From Brachybacterium sp042666875 (lineage in GTDB: Bacteria; Actinomycetota; Actinomycetes; Actinomycetales; Dermabacteraceae): a stretch of 64,000 bases of DNA. A program made the translations under genes and the position numbers. Every line of letters starts with the position of its first letter. The stretch's first letter is position 1. The stretch lies in NCBI RefSeq assembly GCF_042666875.1, contig NZ_JBHTCX010000007.1, positions 285,543 to 349,542 on the forward strand. The letters run 5' to 3'. Positions 27,121 to 36,133 of this stretch are shown here, one piece after another. The notes under the pieces are model-generated. The model did no database searches and had not been told where the DNA came from. It saw only the letters and a list, made by a program, of their open reading frames with translations.

Positions 27121-27665
27121 GCCCCCTGACGATCCGCACCACCGACGCCGACGGCACACGCGCCGCCGCCGCCGCCCTCGCCGGGGCGCTGCGGGCCGGC
27201 GACCTGCTGATCCTGGACGGTCCGCTGGGCGCTGGCAAGACCACCTTCACCCAGGGACTGGGACAGGGCCTCGGGGTGCGCGGTCCCGTCGCCTCGCCGA
27301 CGTTCGTCATCGAGCGCGTCCACCCCAGCCTCACCGGTGGGCCGGCGCTGGTGCATGTGGACGCCTACCGGCTCGGCGGGGGAGGCGACATCGACGACCT
27401 CGACCTGGAGGCCGACCTCGACCAGTCCGTCACGGTCGTCGAATGGGGCCGCGACCGCGTCGAGCACCTGGTCGACTCGACGCTCCTGATCGAGCTCGAG
27501 CGGCCCGACCACGTCGAGGACCCCGATGATCCCGACGAGCCGCGCACCCTGCGCCTGACCCCGCGAGGGCCGCGCTGGGACCGCGCCGCGACCGAGCAGC
27601 TCAGGGCCGTTCTGGGCCTGGAGGCTGCAGACCGCACCGCACCGACACCGGGGGAGGACCGCTGA
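27117..27665 (+). CDS. tsaE: tRNA t6A synthesis ATPase TsaE
   Basis: P-loop ATPase of the threonylcarbamoyladenosine (t6A37) tRNA modification complex. Walker A LDGPLGAGKTTFTQ (K41, T42), then SPTFVIER and HVDAYRLG, all standard for TsaE. 182 residues, with an acidic C-terminal extension. Coupled by overlap to alr upstream and to tsaB downstream (TGATG). Confidence 0.96.
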   Translation: MSPLTIRTTDADGTRAAAAALAGALRAGDLLILDGPLGAGKTTFTQGLGQGLGVRGPVASPTFVIERVHPSLTGGPALVHVDAYRLGGGGDIDDLDLEADLDQSVTVVEWGRDRVEHLVDSTLLIELERPDHVEDPDDPDEPRTLRLTPRGPRWDRAATEQLRAVLGLEAADRTAPTPGEDR

Positions 27666-28420
27666 TGCTACTGGGAATCGATACGTCCGGGGCCGTCAGC
27701 GTCGCCGTGGCCCGCGCCTCCTTCGGTGCCGGCCGGGACGCGACCGGCGCGGGAGCGGAGGCATCGCCCTTCGACGGCACCCCCGCGCCCGAGGTCCTCG
27801 CTGTGCGCTCCGACCAGCGGGCCCGTCATCACGACGAGGTGCTCCTGGCCCTCATCGACGAGACGATGCGCGAAGCGGGCGCCACCCGAGCCGAGCTGAC
27901 CGGGATCGTCGTCGGCCGCGGACCCGGCCCGTTCACGGGCCTGCGCGTCGGCCTGGTCGCCGCCCGCAGCATCGCCGACATTCTCGGCATCCCGCTGTAC
28001 GGGCTCAGCTCCCTTGACGCCCTCGCCGAACAGGCGCTCGGCGAGTACGCCCCCGCGGCCTCCGCTCCGCTGACCGTCGCCGTCGCCCTGGACGCCCGCC
28101 GCCGCGAGGTCTACCACGCCCGCTACCGGCAGGACGCCGACGGAGCCCTGACCCGCACCGCGGATCCCGCGGTCGACGCCCCGGCCGCAGTTGCCGCGGA
28201 CCTCTCCGCCTGCGACCTGCTCGTCGGCTCCGGGGCCGCGCTGTACCCGGAACTGCTGCCGGCCACCTCGGCGCTGGTCGACGCCGACGCCGGGTACCTG
28301 ATCCGCGCCGCCTCCCGCCTGATCGGACAGGGGGAGGACCTCGCCGGCACCGATCCCATGTACCTGCGCGAGCCCGACGCCGCCAAGCCCACCGCGCGCA
28401 AGAGCGCCCTCGGGCTGTGA
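27665..28420 (+). CDS. tsaB: tRNA t6A synthesis protein TsaB
   Basis: ASKHA-fold partner of TsaD in t6A37 formation. 251 residues; starts MLLGIDTSGAVSVAVA and carries VVGRGPGPFTGLRVGL, the family signature, and VALDARRREVYHA. An alanine-rich insert follows residue 20. It lies between tsaE and rimI with a single base to each neighbouring frame. TsaD is not found directly downstream. Confidence 0.95.
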   Translation: MLLGIDTSGAVSVAVARASFGAGRDATGAGAEASPFDGTPAPEVLAVRSDQRARHHDEVLLALIDETMREAGATRAELTGIVVGRGPGPFTGLRVGLVAARSIADILGIPLYGLSSLDALAEQALGEYAPAASAPLTVAVALDARRREVYHARYRQDADGALTRTADPAVDAPAAVAADLSACDLLVGSGAALYPELLPATSALVDADAGYLIRAASRLIGQGEDLAGTDPMYLREPDAAKPTARKSALGL

Positions 28421-28421
28421 G

Positions 28422-28979
28422 ATGACGGCCGACCTGCCGCGGGAGGACCCGTCGGACCAGCCGGAGCCGACGGGCCGGCCGGACCAGCGCGACCAGCTGG
28501 ACCAGCCGGAGCAGGGGGATACGTTCCACTGGGCACTGCGTCCCGCCGGCCTTCACGACGTCGAGGAGATCGCCTTCGCCGAGCTCGAGCTCTTCCCCGA
28601 CGAGGCCTGGACCGTGTTCCAGCTCGCCGCGGAGATCGAGCACCGCGACCGCCGTTACGTCATCGCCGCGCGGGGCCCCGACGCGACCGGTGACCTGCTC
28701 GGCTACGCCGGGATCATGCTCGCCGGGGACGTCGCCGACCTGCACACCATCGGCACCCGGATCGAGGGCGTCGGCATCGGCCGCGCCCTGCTGGCCTGGT
28801 GCGAGGACCAGGCGCGACGGGCGGGGGCGACGCGGATGCTGCTCGAGGTCCGCGAGGGCAACTCACGCGCCCGGACGTTCTACACCACGGCCGGATACCG
28901 GACCATCGACCGCCGCCGGGGGTACTACCGCATCCGCGGCCGGCAGATCGATGCGCTGGTGATGGAACGGGATCTCTGA
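28422..28979 (+). CDS. rimI: Ribosomal-protein-alanine N-acetyltransferase RimI
   Basis: GNAT acetyltransferase that in characterised cases acetylates the N-terminal alanine of S18. The core starts at about residue 35 (LRPAGLHDVEEIA) and contains the acetyl-CoA loop region GIGRALLAWCEDQARR and the C-terminal LEVREGNSRARTFYTTAGY plus RRGYYR. The first 30 residues are a repetitive Asp/Gln/Pro tract with no conservation. 185 residues. Last gene of the acpS-rimI run; convergent with the ABC permease 19 bp away. Confidence 0.9.
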   Translation: MTADLPREDPSDQPEPTGRPDQRDQLDQPEQGDTFHWALRPAGLHDVEEIAFAELELFPDEAWTVFQLAAEIEHRDRRYVIAARGPDATGDLLGYAGIMLAGDVADLHTIGTRIEGVGIGRALLAWCEDQARRAGATRMLLEVREGNSRARTFYTTAGYRTIDRRRGYYRIRGRQIDALVMERDL

Positions 28980-28998
28980 CCCGCCCTCACGCGAGGCC

Positions 28999-30711
28999 CT
29001 ACAGGAAGTCGCGCACCTTCTGGAACACGTCGGGGTAGCGGCTCTCCAGCCGGACGGTGCCGATCCGCAGTCCCACCAGGAACGCGACCACGCCCAGCAG
29101 GAGCGACAGCACACCCGCGACGAGCTGGATCGCGGGGCTCCCCACGATGAGTCCCCAGACAGCGACCCCGACCGCCGGGATCTGGGGGACCGCCACCGCG
29201 ATCATCGAGATCGTCATCGACAGCATCGCATTGGTGCTCGAGGCGGACTTGTCCTTCATCGGGTTCGTGCCGGGAGGAGAGGCCGGGTAGGGCATGATCA
29301 CCCCGACCGCGAGGGATACGCCCCAGCCGGTGATCGCGGTGCCCAGGGAGCCCAGCACCGTCAGCGGGACCAGGTGCCCCATCCCGAACAGCAGCGGCAC
29401 GGCGACGGTGACCACGACGATCACGGGCACCATCAGCACCGCCATGGCGGCCACGCGGCCCAGCTGGTTCGCGCGGGCCGGGAGCCCGGCGGTGATGTTG
29501 ACCCAGCCGGAGGGCCCGTCGAACCCGATCTCGTTGGACAGGGTGATACCCGTCAGCCCGCACATCATGATCAGGATGGCCAGCATCATCGGCCGTGAGT
29601 CGGGGACGGCGAGCCCCATCGCGGCGAAGAACAGGAGCATCAGCGGGTACATCCCGATCGCGGCGAGATACCGGGTGTCGCGCCGCCAATAGCGCAGCGA
29701 CTTGCCCATCACCGCGCCGAACGCGCCGGGCCGGACGAAGCGGGGCACCAGGGGAGAGACCTTGGTGGCACCGGAGGAGGCATCACCGCTGAGGGCGGAG
29801 GTGAGGGACGCATCGATCGAACGTCGCCACCACAGCCATGTCGCCGCGATCGCGACGGCGCCGATCAGCGCCCGGGCCAATGCCGGCAGCACCTGGCCCT
29901 CGGCGAGATCCATCGGCACCGCGAACAGCGCCCCGAACGGGGTCCAGGCAGCGACCTCGACGACGGTGGGCAGCAGCTGCCTCAGCCTCTCCGCGTCGAG
30001 ATCCTCGACCCTCTGCAGCAGCAGGGAGCCGCCGTAGATGGCGGCGAACATGATGACCATGCCGATGATCCCGCCGACCTCGCGGCCGCTGCGCGAGGAG
30101 GCCCTGCTCGCAGAGTGCGCGAACCAGGCGCGCGGCAGCAGCAGGCACAGGGCGACCGCGGCGAGGTTCGCCGGGATCAGAGCGACCATGGCCGCGGCGA
30201 TCCACAGCGCCCCCTGACCGAACAGGATGAGCCACAGGATCTCGAACGCCGTCGCGATCAGGACGGCCAGGAGCGTGAACGCGCTGGGCAGGCTGAGCGC
30301 GGCGGCGGCGAAGAGCCCGGGCTGGAGCTGCTTGGCGCTGCGGGGGAGCAGGGCGAAGGCGCGCGGATCCAGCGTGTCGTCCAGCCCGAAGGCGAGCACG
30401 GGGATCGCCAGCCACATCAGGACCGTGAGCGCGCCCAGACCCCGGATGATCATGGGGAAGGTGGAGCCCTCTCCCGCCCACAGCGTCGCACTGAGGAACA
30501 GTGCCACCAGGGCGGCCATGCCGCCGAGCGCGTACAGGACGCCGAAGCAGGTGCCGATGATCTTGCCGACGTTCTTGCGGTAGGACCGCTTCCACAGGGT
30601 CCACTTCAGTCCCAGCAGCAGGCGCAGCAGGGAGCGCTGGGAGACGGAGCCGTGGTGGATCCCGGCCGCGGAGGCGGTCGCAGCGTGCTCGCTGCTCAGG
30701 ACTCCAACCAC
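28999..30711 (-). CDS. ABC transporter permease
   Basis: Polytopic membrane protein of 570 residues, the membrane partner of the ATPase encoded just upstream. Hydrophobic segments occur from residue 55 to the C terminus (for example GTCFGVLYALGGMAALVALF, LMLLFFAAMGLAV and the last one near AGVLSLLLGVVAFLVGL). The frame extends upstream into the ATPase gene. I choose the GTG at 30711 because GAGGAGGGG lies 7 bases before it; this gives a 16-base overlap with the ATPase stop, typical of coupled exporter genes. The cargo is unknown; no peptide or drug gene is adjacent. Confidence 0.85.
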   Translation of the reverse strand: MVGVLSSEHAATASAAGIHHGSVSQRSLLRLLLGLKWTLWKRSYRKNVGKIIGTCFGVLYALGGMAALVALFLSATLWAGEGSTFPMIIRGLGALTVLMWLAIPVLAFGLDDTLDPRAFALLPRSAKQLQPGLFAAAALSLPSAFTLLAVLIATAFEILWLILFGQGALWIAAAMVALIPANLAAVALCLLLPRAWFAHSASRASSRSGREVGGIIGMVIMFAAIYGGSLLLQRVEDLDAERLRQLLPTVVEVAAWTPFGALFAVPMDLAEGQVLPALARALIGAVAIAATWLWWRRSIDASLTSALSGDASSGATKVSPLVPRFVRPGAFGAVMGKSLRYWRRDTRYLAAIGMYPLMLLFFAAMGLAVPDSRPMMLAILIMMCGLTGITLSNEIGFDGPSGWVNITAGLPARANQLGRVAAMAVLMVPVIVVVTVAVPLLFGMGHLVPLTVLGSLGTAITGWGVSLAVGVIMPYPASPPGTNPMKDKSASSTNAMLSMTISMIAVAVPQIPAVGVAVWGLIVGSPAIQLVAGVLSLLLGVVAFLVGLRIGTVRLESRYPDVFQKVRDFL

Positions 30712-31529
30712 GACAGGCTCCCCTCCTCGACGTCGGCCCCGCCGACGAGATCGATGAACGTCTGGACGAGGCTGCCGCCGCGGCGGACCTCGTCCAGCGT
30801 GCCGTCGGCCATCAGCTCCCCGTGCGCGATGATCGCGACGTGGCTGCACAGCCCCTCGACCAGCTCCATCACGTGGCTGGAGAGGACCACGGTGCCTCCG
30901 CCCTCGACATAGGCGGTGAGGATCTTCCGGATCACCTGCGCGGAGACCGGGTCCACCGCCTCCAGCGGCTCATCCAGCACCAGCAGTCGCGGGGCGTGCA
31001 GGAGGGCACCGGCCAGCAGGATCTTCTTGGTCATGCCCGCGGAGTAGTCGACCACGAGCTTGCCGTCCTCGCCCGCGAGATCGAGGGCCGTCAGCAAGGA
31101 CTGGGTGCGCTCCTCGACGACCTCGGGGTCCATGCCGCGGATCAGGCCGACGTAGGTGAGCAGCTCGCGTCCCGTGAGCCGGTCGAAGGTGCGCAGGCCG
31201 TCGGCGAGCACGCCGAGCCGGGCCTTGGCCTTCTCCGGCTCCGCCCACATGTCGGTGCCAAGCACATGGGCGGTGCCGCCGCTGGGCCGCAGCAGGCCGG
31301 TGGCCATCGACAGCGTGGTGGTCTTGCCGGCGCCGTTGGGACCGACCATCCCGTAGAACGAGCCGCGGGGCACGTCCAGGGAGATCCCGTGGACGACCTC
31401 GGTGCCGGAGAAGGACTTCCGCAGGCCACGGATAGACAGCGCCGACTGCGGCGGGACGGCGGCGCTCTCGGCCACGGGAGCGGCGGGGCCGGTGCTCGGT
31501 GACGGGGAGGAGGGCGGGACGGAGTGCAT
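30696..31529 (-). CDS. ABC transporter ATP-binding protein
   Basis: ATPase of a two-gene exporter (277 residues). Walker A GPNGAGKTT (63-71), Walker B RLLVLDEPLEAVDP and an H-loop in VLSSHVMELVE. The signature motif is degenerate: DYSAGMTKKI instead of LSGGQ, as in several CcmA/YbhF-like members. The first 28 residues are a Pro/Ser/Ala-rich tail. The frame is open 109 codons upstream, but the ABC fold begins soon after this ATG. Divergent from the AI-2E-type permease gene. Confidence 0.9.
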   Translation of the reverse strand: MHSVPPSSPSPSTGPAAPVAESAAVPPQSALSIRGLRKSFSGTEVVHGISLDVPRGSFYGMVGPNGAGKTTTLSMATGLLRPSGGTAHVLGTDMWAEPEKAKARLGVLADGLRTFDRLTGRELLTYVGLIRGMDPEVVEERTQSLLTALDLAGEDGKLVVDYSAGMTKKILLAGALLHAPRLLVLDEPLEAVDPVSAQVIRKILTAYVEGGGTVVLSSHVMELVEGLCSHVAIIAHGELMADGTLDEVRRGGSLVQTFIDLVGGADVEEGSLSWLES

Positions 31530-31677
31530 GTGATCACGGTATCGAGCGAACGGTCCGCGGTGCTCCGTCCCTCGGTCACCGGCACGTCGACCTTCGTCGG
31601 CCCTGATCAGGTACCGCGGGCTCGAGCCGCCCGCTAGAGTGACCCGGAGTCGAACCGGCTCTGACGGAAGGAGCCCC

Positions 31678-32985
31678 ATGTCGAAGCTGCGCCCGACCCC
31701 TCGTGCCCCCGGTCTCGCACCGGAGGTCGAGGAGATCCCCATCGGTGTGCGCCGGCTGGCGTCCTGGTCCTGGCGGGTGATCGTGATCGTCGCGGCCTCA
31801 GCCCTGATCCTCTGGGCTCTGCTGAAGATCACCACCCTCGTGATCCCGGTGCTCATCGCCGTGCTGCTGGCCGTGATGCTGATGCCGATCGTGAGGGTCC
31901 TGACGCGCTACACGTTCCTGGGCCGGGCCGCGGCCAGCGGCATCGCACTGATCGGTATGCTGCTGCTGGTCGCCGGCATGTTCACCCTCGCCGGGCGTCA
32001 GCTGATCGCCCAGTTCTCGGACATCCAGGACAAGGCCGTCACCGGCTTCCAGTCCGTCATGGACTGGGCGACGACGACGTTCCAGATCGACGCCCCCATG
32101 ATCGACAGCGCCATCAACGAGGGCCTCACGCAGCTGCAGGAGAACGCGGATGCCCTGCTGAACTCGGCGCTGAGCACCGCTGCGGTGATCGGCAACCTCG
32201 CCACCGGCATCGTGATCTGCCTGTTCACGTTGTTCTTCCTGCTCTCCAGCGGGTCGACGATCTGGCGCTGGGTCGTGGGGCTGCTGCCGCCGGCCGCCCG
32301 TGAGGACACGCACGAGGCCTTCCGCCGCGGCTGGAAGGCCCTGTCGGCATACGTGCGCACCCAGATCCTGGTGGCGGCGGCCGACGCGGTCGGCATCGCG
32401 ATCGGGATGGTCTTCCTGGGACTGGGCTCCTACGCGGTGCCGATCTGGCTGCTCGTGTTCCTGTTCTCCTTCATCCCGCTGGTCGGCGCGATCGCCTCCG
32501 GGATCATCGCGGTGCTGCTGGTGCTGGTGCTGCAGAACTGGATCTTCGCGCTGATCATGCTGGGCATCGTGGTGGCCGTCCAGCAGATCGAGGGCAACGT
32601 CCTCCAGCCCTTCCTCATGGGCAAGGCGGTCGAGCTGCATCCGCTCGCGGTGTTCCTGGGCGTGGCCGCCGGCGCCATGATCGCCGGGATCCCGGGCGCC
32701 CTGTTCGCGATCCCGCTGATCGCCTTCGTCAATGCGACCCTGCTGTACATCGTCGGCCGCGATCCCAGCCCGGAACTGGGCCATGACGACGCGGCCGCCG
32801 ACCATTTCGCGGCCCTGACGGGCGGCAAGGGCGCCCAGCGGAGCACCCGCTCCCAGGACGATGCCCAGAAGCGGTCCCCGGCGAAGTCGTCCCGGGAGGG
32901 ATCCACCGCGGAGGTCTCCTCCGGAGGAGCCCGCCCGGACAGCGCCACGGGATCGGCGGGGGAGGAGCCGGCGCCGTCGAGCTGA
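31678..32985 (+). CDS. AI-2E family (PF01594-type) transporter
   Basis: Membrane protein of the AI-2E/PerM exporter family (435 residues). About seven to eight hydrophobic segments, with paired helices at residues 35-90, a soluble loop in the middle (about 120-175), and the late conserved core LFSFIPLVGAIASG and QQIEGNVLQPFLMG. The last 75 residues are a charged Ser/Gly-rich cytoplasmic tail. GGAAGGAG precedes the ATG. Family members move autoinducer-2, Na+ or other solutes; the substrate here is not predictable. Confidence 0.85.
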   Translation: MSKLRPTPRAPGLAPEVEEIPIGVRRLASWSWRVIVIVAASALILWALLKITTLVIPVLIAVLLAVMLMPIVRVLTRYTFLGRAAASGIALIGMLLLVAGMFTLAGRQLIAQFSDIQDKAVTGFQSVMDWATTTFQIDAPMIDSAINEGLTQLQENADALLNSALSTAAVIGNLATGIVICLFTLFFLLSSGSTIWRWVVGLLPPAAREDTHEAFRRGWKALSAYVRTQILVAAADAVGIAIGMVFLGLGSYAVPIWLLVFLFSFIPLVGAIASGIIAVLLVLVLQNWIFALIMLGIVVAVQQIEGNVLQPFLMGKAVELHPLAVFLGVAAGAMIAGIPGALFAIPLIAFVNATLLYIVGRDPSPELGHDDAAADHFAALTGGKGAQRSTRSQDDAQKRSPAKSSREGSTAEVSSGGARPDSATGSAGEEPAPSS

Positions 32986-33107
32986 CCGGGCCGTCCGCCG
33001 GCGGGCGGCGGATCGCCGTCGGACCTCTCGGAGCGCCGAGCCCCACCCGGAGCGCTGATCACCTCTCGGAGGCGGGCACAGCGCGGCAGACACAGCGCGG
33101 CAGACAC

Positions 33108-33151
33108 AGCAAGGACCCCTCTCCGGCCATCGCCGGAGAGGGGTCCTTGCT
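33108..33151. terminator. Terminator between the AI-2E family gene and greA
   Basis: A perfect 20-bp stem (33108-33127 with 33132-33151) around a 4-base loop CATC, the longest perfect terminator in the window. It lies between convergent genes and can work in both directions. A 14-base unit (CACAGCGCGGCAGA) is repeated in tandem just to its left at about 33077-33104. Confidence 0.85.
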
Positions 33152-33238
33152 CGTGCGAGACGGCTCGTCGGTCGGGGACCGGTCTGCGGGCCTCGCAGGG
33201 AGGTGTCGGTGGCGCGGCGCTCGGAGAGCGCCCGCGGG

Positions 33239-33727
33239 TCACGGACGGTAGGGCTTGGCCTCGAGGATGTCGACCGGGAACGACTTGCCGTTCGGTGCGG
33301 TGTAATCGACCGTGTCGCCCACCTTGGAGCTGTGGATCGCGCTGCCCAGCGGCGACTCGGTGGAGTAGACCTCGAGGTCGGAGTCCTCGGCGATCTCGCG
33401 GTTGCCCAGCAGGAACGTGCGGTTCTTGCCGGCCAGCGTGATCGTGACGACCATGCCCGGCTCGACCACACCGTCGTCCTTGGGGGACTCGCCCACCACG
33501 GCGTTCTTGAGCAGACGCTGGAGGTCGGCGATGCGAGCCTCCATCTTCCCCTGCTCCTCGCGGGCGGCGTGGTACCCACCGTTCTCCTTGAGGTCGCCCT
33601 CGTCGCGGGCGGCGGCGATGCGCTCGGCGATCTCCGTGCGACCCGGCCCCTCTAGCTCAGCGAGCTCCTTGGCGAGGCGGTCGTACGCGTCCTGGGTGAG
33701 CCAGGCGCCATTCGGCTGGCTGCTCAT
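33239..33727 (-). CDS. greA: Transcription elongation factor GreA
   Basis: Rescues backtracked RNA polymerase by stimulating transcript cleavage. 162 residues: N-terminal coiled coil with the acidic tip DEGDLKENGGYHAAREEQ and the C-terminal FKBP-like domain with STESPLGSAIHSSKVGDTV. The start MSSQPNGAWLTQDAYDRL is the usual actinobacterial form, preceded by AGGAGTGA; the frame opens 26 codons earlier but without homology. It shares a strand with the DUF4307 gene upstream, the order seen in Mycobacterium (from memory). Confidence 0.97.
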   Translation of the reverse strand: MSSQPNGAWLTQDAYDRLAKELAELEGPGRTEIAERIAAARDEGDLKENGGYHAAREEQGKMEARIADLQRLLKNAVVGESPKDDGVVEPGMVVTITLAGKNRTFLLGNREIAEDSDLEVYSTESPLGSAIHSSKVGDTVDYTAPNGKSFPVDILEAKPYRP

Positions 33728-33793
33728 GGGTTCACTCCTGTCGTCTTCGGTGTGCGCATGCGGGACCGCGGAAAAGGGCCCCCGTACGCGAAT

Positions 33794-33823
33794 CACGGGG
33801 CACATGACCTCATGCGCCCCGTG
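33794..33823 (-). promoter_or_regulatory. Hairpin in the greA leader
   Basis: 12-bp arms with one mismatch (outer part CACGGGGC/GCCCCGTG, 33794-33801 with 33816-33823) sit 67 bp upstream of the greA ATG. A possible -10 for greA, TAAGGT on the minus strand at 33863-33868, overlaps a GGTAT/ATACC inverted repeat at 33852-33865. The hairpin could be the terminator of the DUF4307 gene or an attenuator in the greA leader. Confidence 0.4.
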
Positions 33824-33949
33824 TGCGGATGATGATGACCGGCGCGTCGCCGGTATCGGAATACCTTACACCGCGAGATTCCGAGTTCCGGGACCCTGTG
33901 CGCTGTTTCGCGATCGGAGAACCCGGGTTCTCCCTCGACGGCTCACGGA

Positions 33950-34342
33950 TCAGGCCGGTTCGCAGCCCACCACTTCCGCGGAGACCGCCTCGCCCTGGGT
34001 GGCGATCTCCACGTGGTGGGCGCTGCGCCTCTCGGACTGCGCCGCGATGGTGGTCTCGACGAAGCCGACCTGCGCGCGCCCCTTGTTCAGGGCCTGGATC
34101 TGGCAGACGGCCTCGGTTCCCGGACGCATCGTCACCACGTAGTCGACCCCGATGAGGTCGTCGTCGAGATGCTCATAGGCGAGCACCTCGGACTTGATCG
34201 GGTTGCTGGCGACCTGCATGCCGACGTAGACGACGACGGCCAGGAACACGGCTGCGGCCGCGGCCAGGAGCACTCGTGCCGTGCGCTTCGTGACGATCGG
34301 GCCGCCGTAGCGATCCGTCGGACGATGCGTGGAACCATTCAT
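33950..34342 (-). CDS. DUF4307 domain membrane protein
   Basis: 130-residue protein with one membrane segment (VLLAAAAAVFLAVVVYVGM, about residues 23-41) and an outside beta-rich domain containing one Cys pair (VCQIQ and VVGCEPA). The layout and the position between greA and mca match the actinobacterial DUF4307 family. Function unknown. The frame extends 28 codons further but the ATG at 34342 begins the recognisable part. Confidence 0.8.
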   Translation of the reverse strand: MNGSTHRPTDRYGGPIVTKRTARVLLAAAAAVFLAVVVYVGMQVASNPIKSEVLAYEHLDDDLIGVDYVVTMRPGTEAVCQIQALNKGRAQVGFVETTIAAQSERRSAHHVEIATQGEAVSAEVVGCEPA

Positions 34343-34623
34343 GCCCTCAGTCTTCCAGACCCCGGTGGGCCCGTTTCTCAGACGGCCCCGCAGGTTCTCC
34401 TCCCGGTCGCGCCCGCAGGCTCTCACGCTGCCCCTCGGGCGAGCCCCGGCCGACGGTCACGGCGCCGCCGGAGAGCTCCCGTCCCGTTCCCGTGTGACCG
34501 TGCCGGGCACTGGGATCCTTCAGTCGGGGTGGCGTACGATCGGGCGCTGGTGCCCCACGCGATCCGGTGCCCGCACCGGGCCCGTCCGGGGCCGTTCCCA
34601 TCCCGCCGCTTCCGAGGAGTGCC

Positions 34624-35532
34624 GTGTCCGTCCAGCTTCCCGCCCCTGATGAGACCCTGCGGATGGTGGCCGTCCACGCGCACCCGGACGACGAGTCCTC
34701 CAAGGGCGCCGCGACGACCGCTCGCTACGTGCGAGAGGGGGTGCAGGTCACCGTCATCACCTGCACGGGCGGCGAACGCGGTGACGTGCTGAATCCCAAG
34801 CTGCGCGACGATGCCTCGCTGATGAGCGACCTGCCGGCGGTCCGCCGCCGCGAGATGGCTGAGGCGCAGCGGATCCTGGGCGTGGATCACGAGTGGCTGG
34901 GCTTCATCGATTCCGGACTGCCCGAGGGCGACCCGCTGCCGCCGCTGCCCGCCGGCAGCTTCGCCACGCTCTCCCCGGAGGAGGCGGCCAGGCCGCTGGT
35001 GGAGGCCGTGCGCCGACTGCGCCCGCATGTGATGACCACGTACGACGAGAACGGTGGCTACCCCCACCCCGACCACATCCAGGTCAATCGCGTGAGCCTG
35101 GCGGCCTTCGACCTCGCCGCGGATTCCGATTTCGCGCCCGAGCTCGGCGAGCCCTGGGAGGTCGCGAAGCTCTACTACATCAACGGCTTCCACCGGCAGC
35201 GGTTCTCGGCGATCAACCGTCATCTGCGCGCCGAGGGCACCCCCAACGAGGAGCTCGAGCAGATGCTGCAGCGGCTCGACGAGAGCACAGACCGGCTCCT
35301 GACGACCCGGATCGACGTGCGCGACTACCTGGGGGTGCGCGATGACGCACTTCGTGCCCACGCCACCCAGGTCGACCCCGACGGCCCGTTCTTCCGCATT
35401 CCGCACGAGGTCGAACTCGCCGTGTGGGGGACCGAGGACTACGAACTGCACATCTCCCGCATCGGCGTGAAACTGCCCGAGAACGACCTTTTCGCCGGGC
35501 TGCGTCCCGACTCCCTCGAGGCCCGGCCATGA
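34624..35532 (+). CDS. mca: Mycothiol S-conjugate amidase Mca
   Basis: Zinc amidase that cleaves mycothiol S-conjugates, releasing a mercapturic acid for export; part of thiol-based detoxification in actinobacteria. 302 residues. Zinc/catalytic motif AHPDDESSKGA (H20, D22, D23) and the second zinc site GGYPHPDHIQVN. The SSKGAAT sequence favours Mca over its relative MshB. GTG start with GAGGAG 4 bases upstream. Overlaps the next small gene by 4 bp. Confidence 0.93.
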   Translation: MSVQLPAPDETLRMVAVHAHPDDESSKGAATTARYVREGVQVTVITCTGGERGDVLNPKLRDDASLMSDLPAVRRREMAEAQRILGVDHEWLGFIDSGLPEGDPLPPLPAGSFATLSPEEAARPLVEAVRRLRPHVMTTYDENGGYPHPDHIQVNRVSLAAFDLAADSDFAPELGEPWEVAKLYYINGFHRQRFSAINRHLRAEGTPNEELEQMLQRLDESTDRLLTTRIDVRDYLGVRDDALRAHATQVDPDGPFFRIPHEVELAVWGTEDYELHISRIGVKLPENDLFAGLRPDSLEARP

Positions 35533-35957
35533 CGGGCACGGGGCTCATCCCCGCCCTCGGCGCCGGCGTCTCCGGGACGGTGGGGCGCCTTCTCGCCGAT
35601 CCCGCCCCCTCGGACGGGGAGGATCTCAACGCCGTGACGGTCTCCCCGGGGCTGCCCGGGTTCCTCGTGGTGTTCCTGCTCGCCGTCGTGGTCGTGCTGC
35701 TGGTGCTGGACATGTCGCGGCGCACGCGCCGTGTCCAGGCCCGCGCACGGGTCCAGGAGCGGATGGAGGCCAAAGCGGCGGAACAGTCCGCGAAGGGCGA
35801 GCGCGCCCGCGAGGATTCAGACGCCGCCGGCCGGGAGGATCAGGGCGGTCCGGAGGGTCAGGGTGGCCCCGAAGGCAGGGGCGGTCCGCCGCAGTCCGGC
35901 CCGTCGGCCGACGGGGATCCCAGCCGCGGAAGCGACGACCAGCGCGACCAGCGCTGA
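35529..35957 (+). CDS. Small single-span membrane protein downstream of mca
   Basis: 142 residues: one membrane segment (FLVVFLLAVVVVLLVLDM, about residues 45-62) followed by a basic then Glu/Gln/Gly-rich hydrophilic tail with repeats of the form GGPEGQ/GGPEGR. Start overlaps the mca stop (ATGA), so it is coupled to mca. A small membrane protein in this place is common in actinobacteria. Function unknown. Confidence 0.7.
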   Translation: MTGTGLIPALGAGVSGTVGRLLADPAPSDGEDLNAVTVSPGLPGFLVVFLLAVVVVLLVLDMSRRTRRVQARARVQERMEAKAAEQSAKGERAREDSDAAGREDQGGPEGQGGPEGRGGPPQSGPSADGDPSRGSDDQRDQR

Positions 35958-36133
35958 GGCCCGGGCCCGTCGGCCGGCAGCGGCCCGGTGCCCTCACGGG
36001 CGGCGCGGAGCTGGCACCTGACGCGAAGCCTGCACAGGGCCCGCCGCCCGCACGCGACGCGAGGCCCGCCCGCGTGCCGTCGGCGAGCGCCGGGGGAATG
36101 CGGCTCTCCTGAGCGGCGGGGTCCGCCGCGTGA

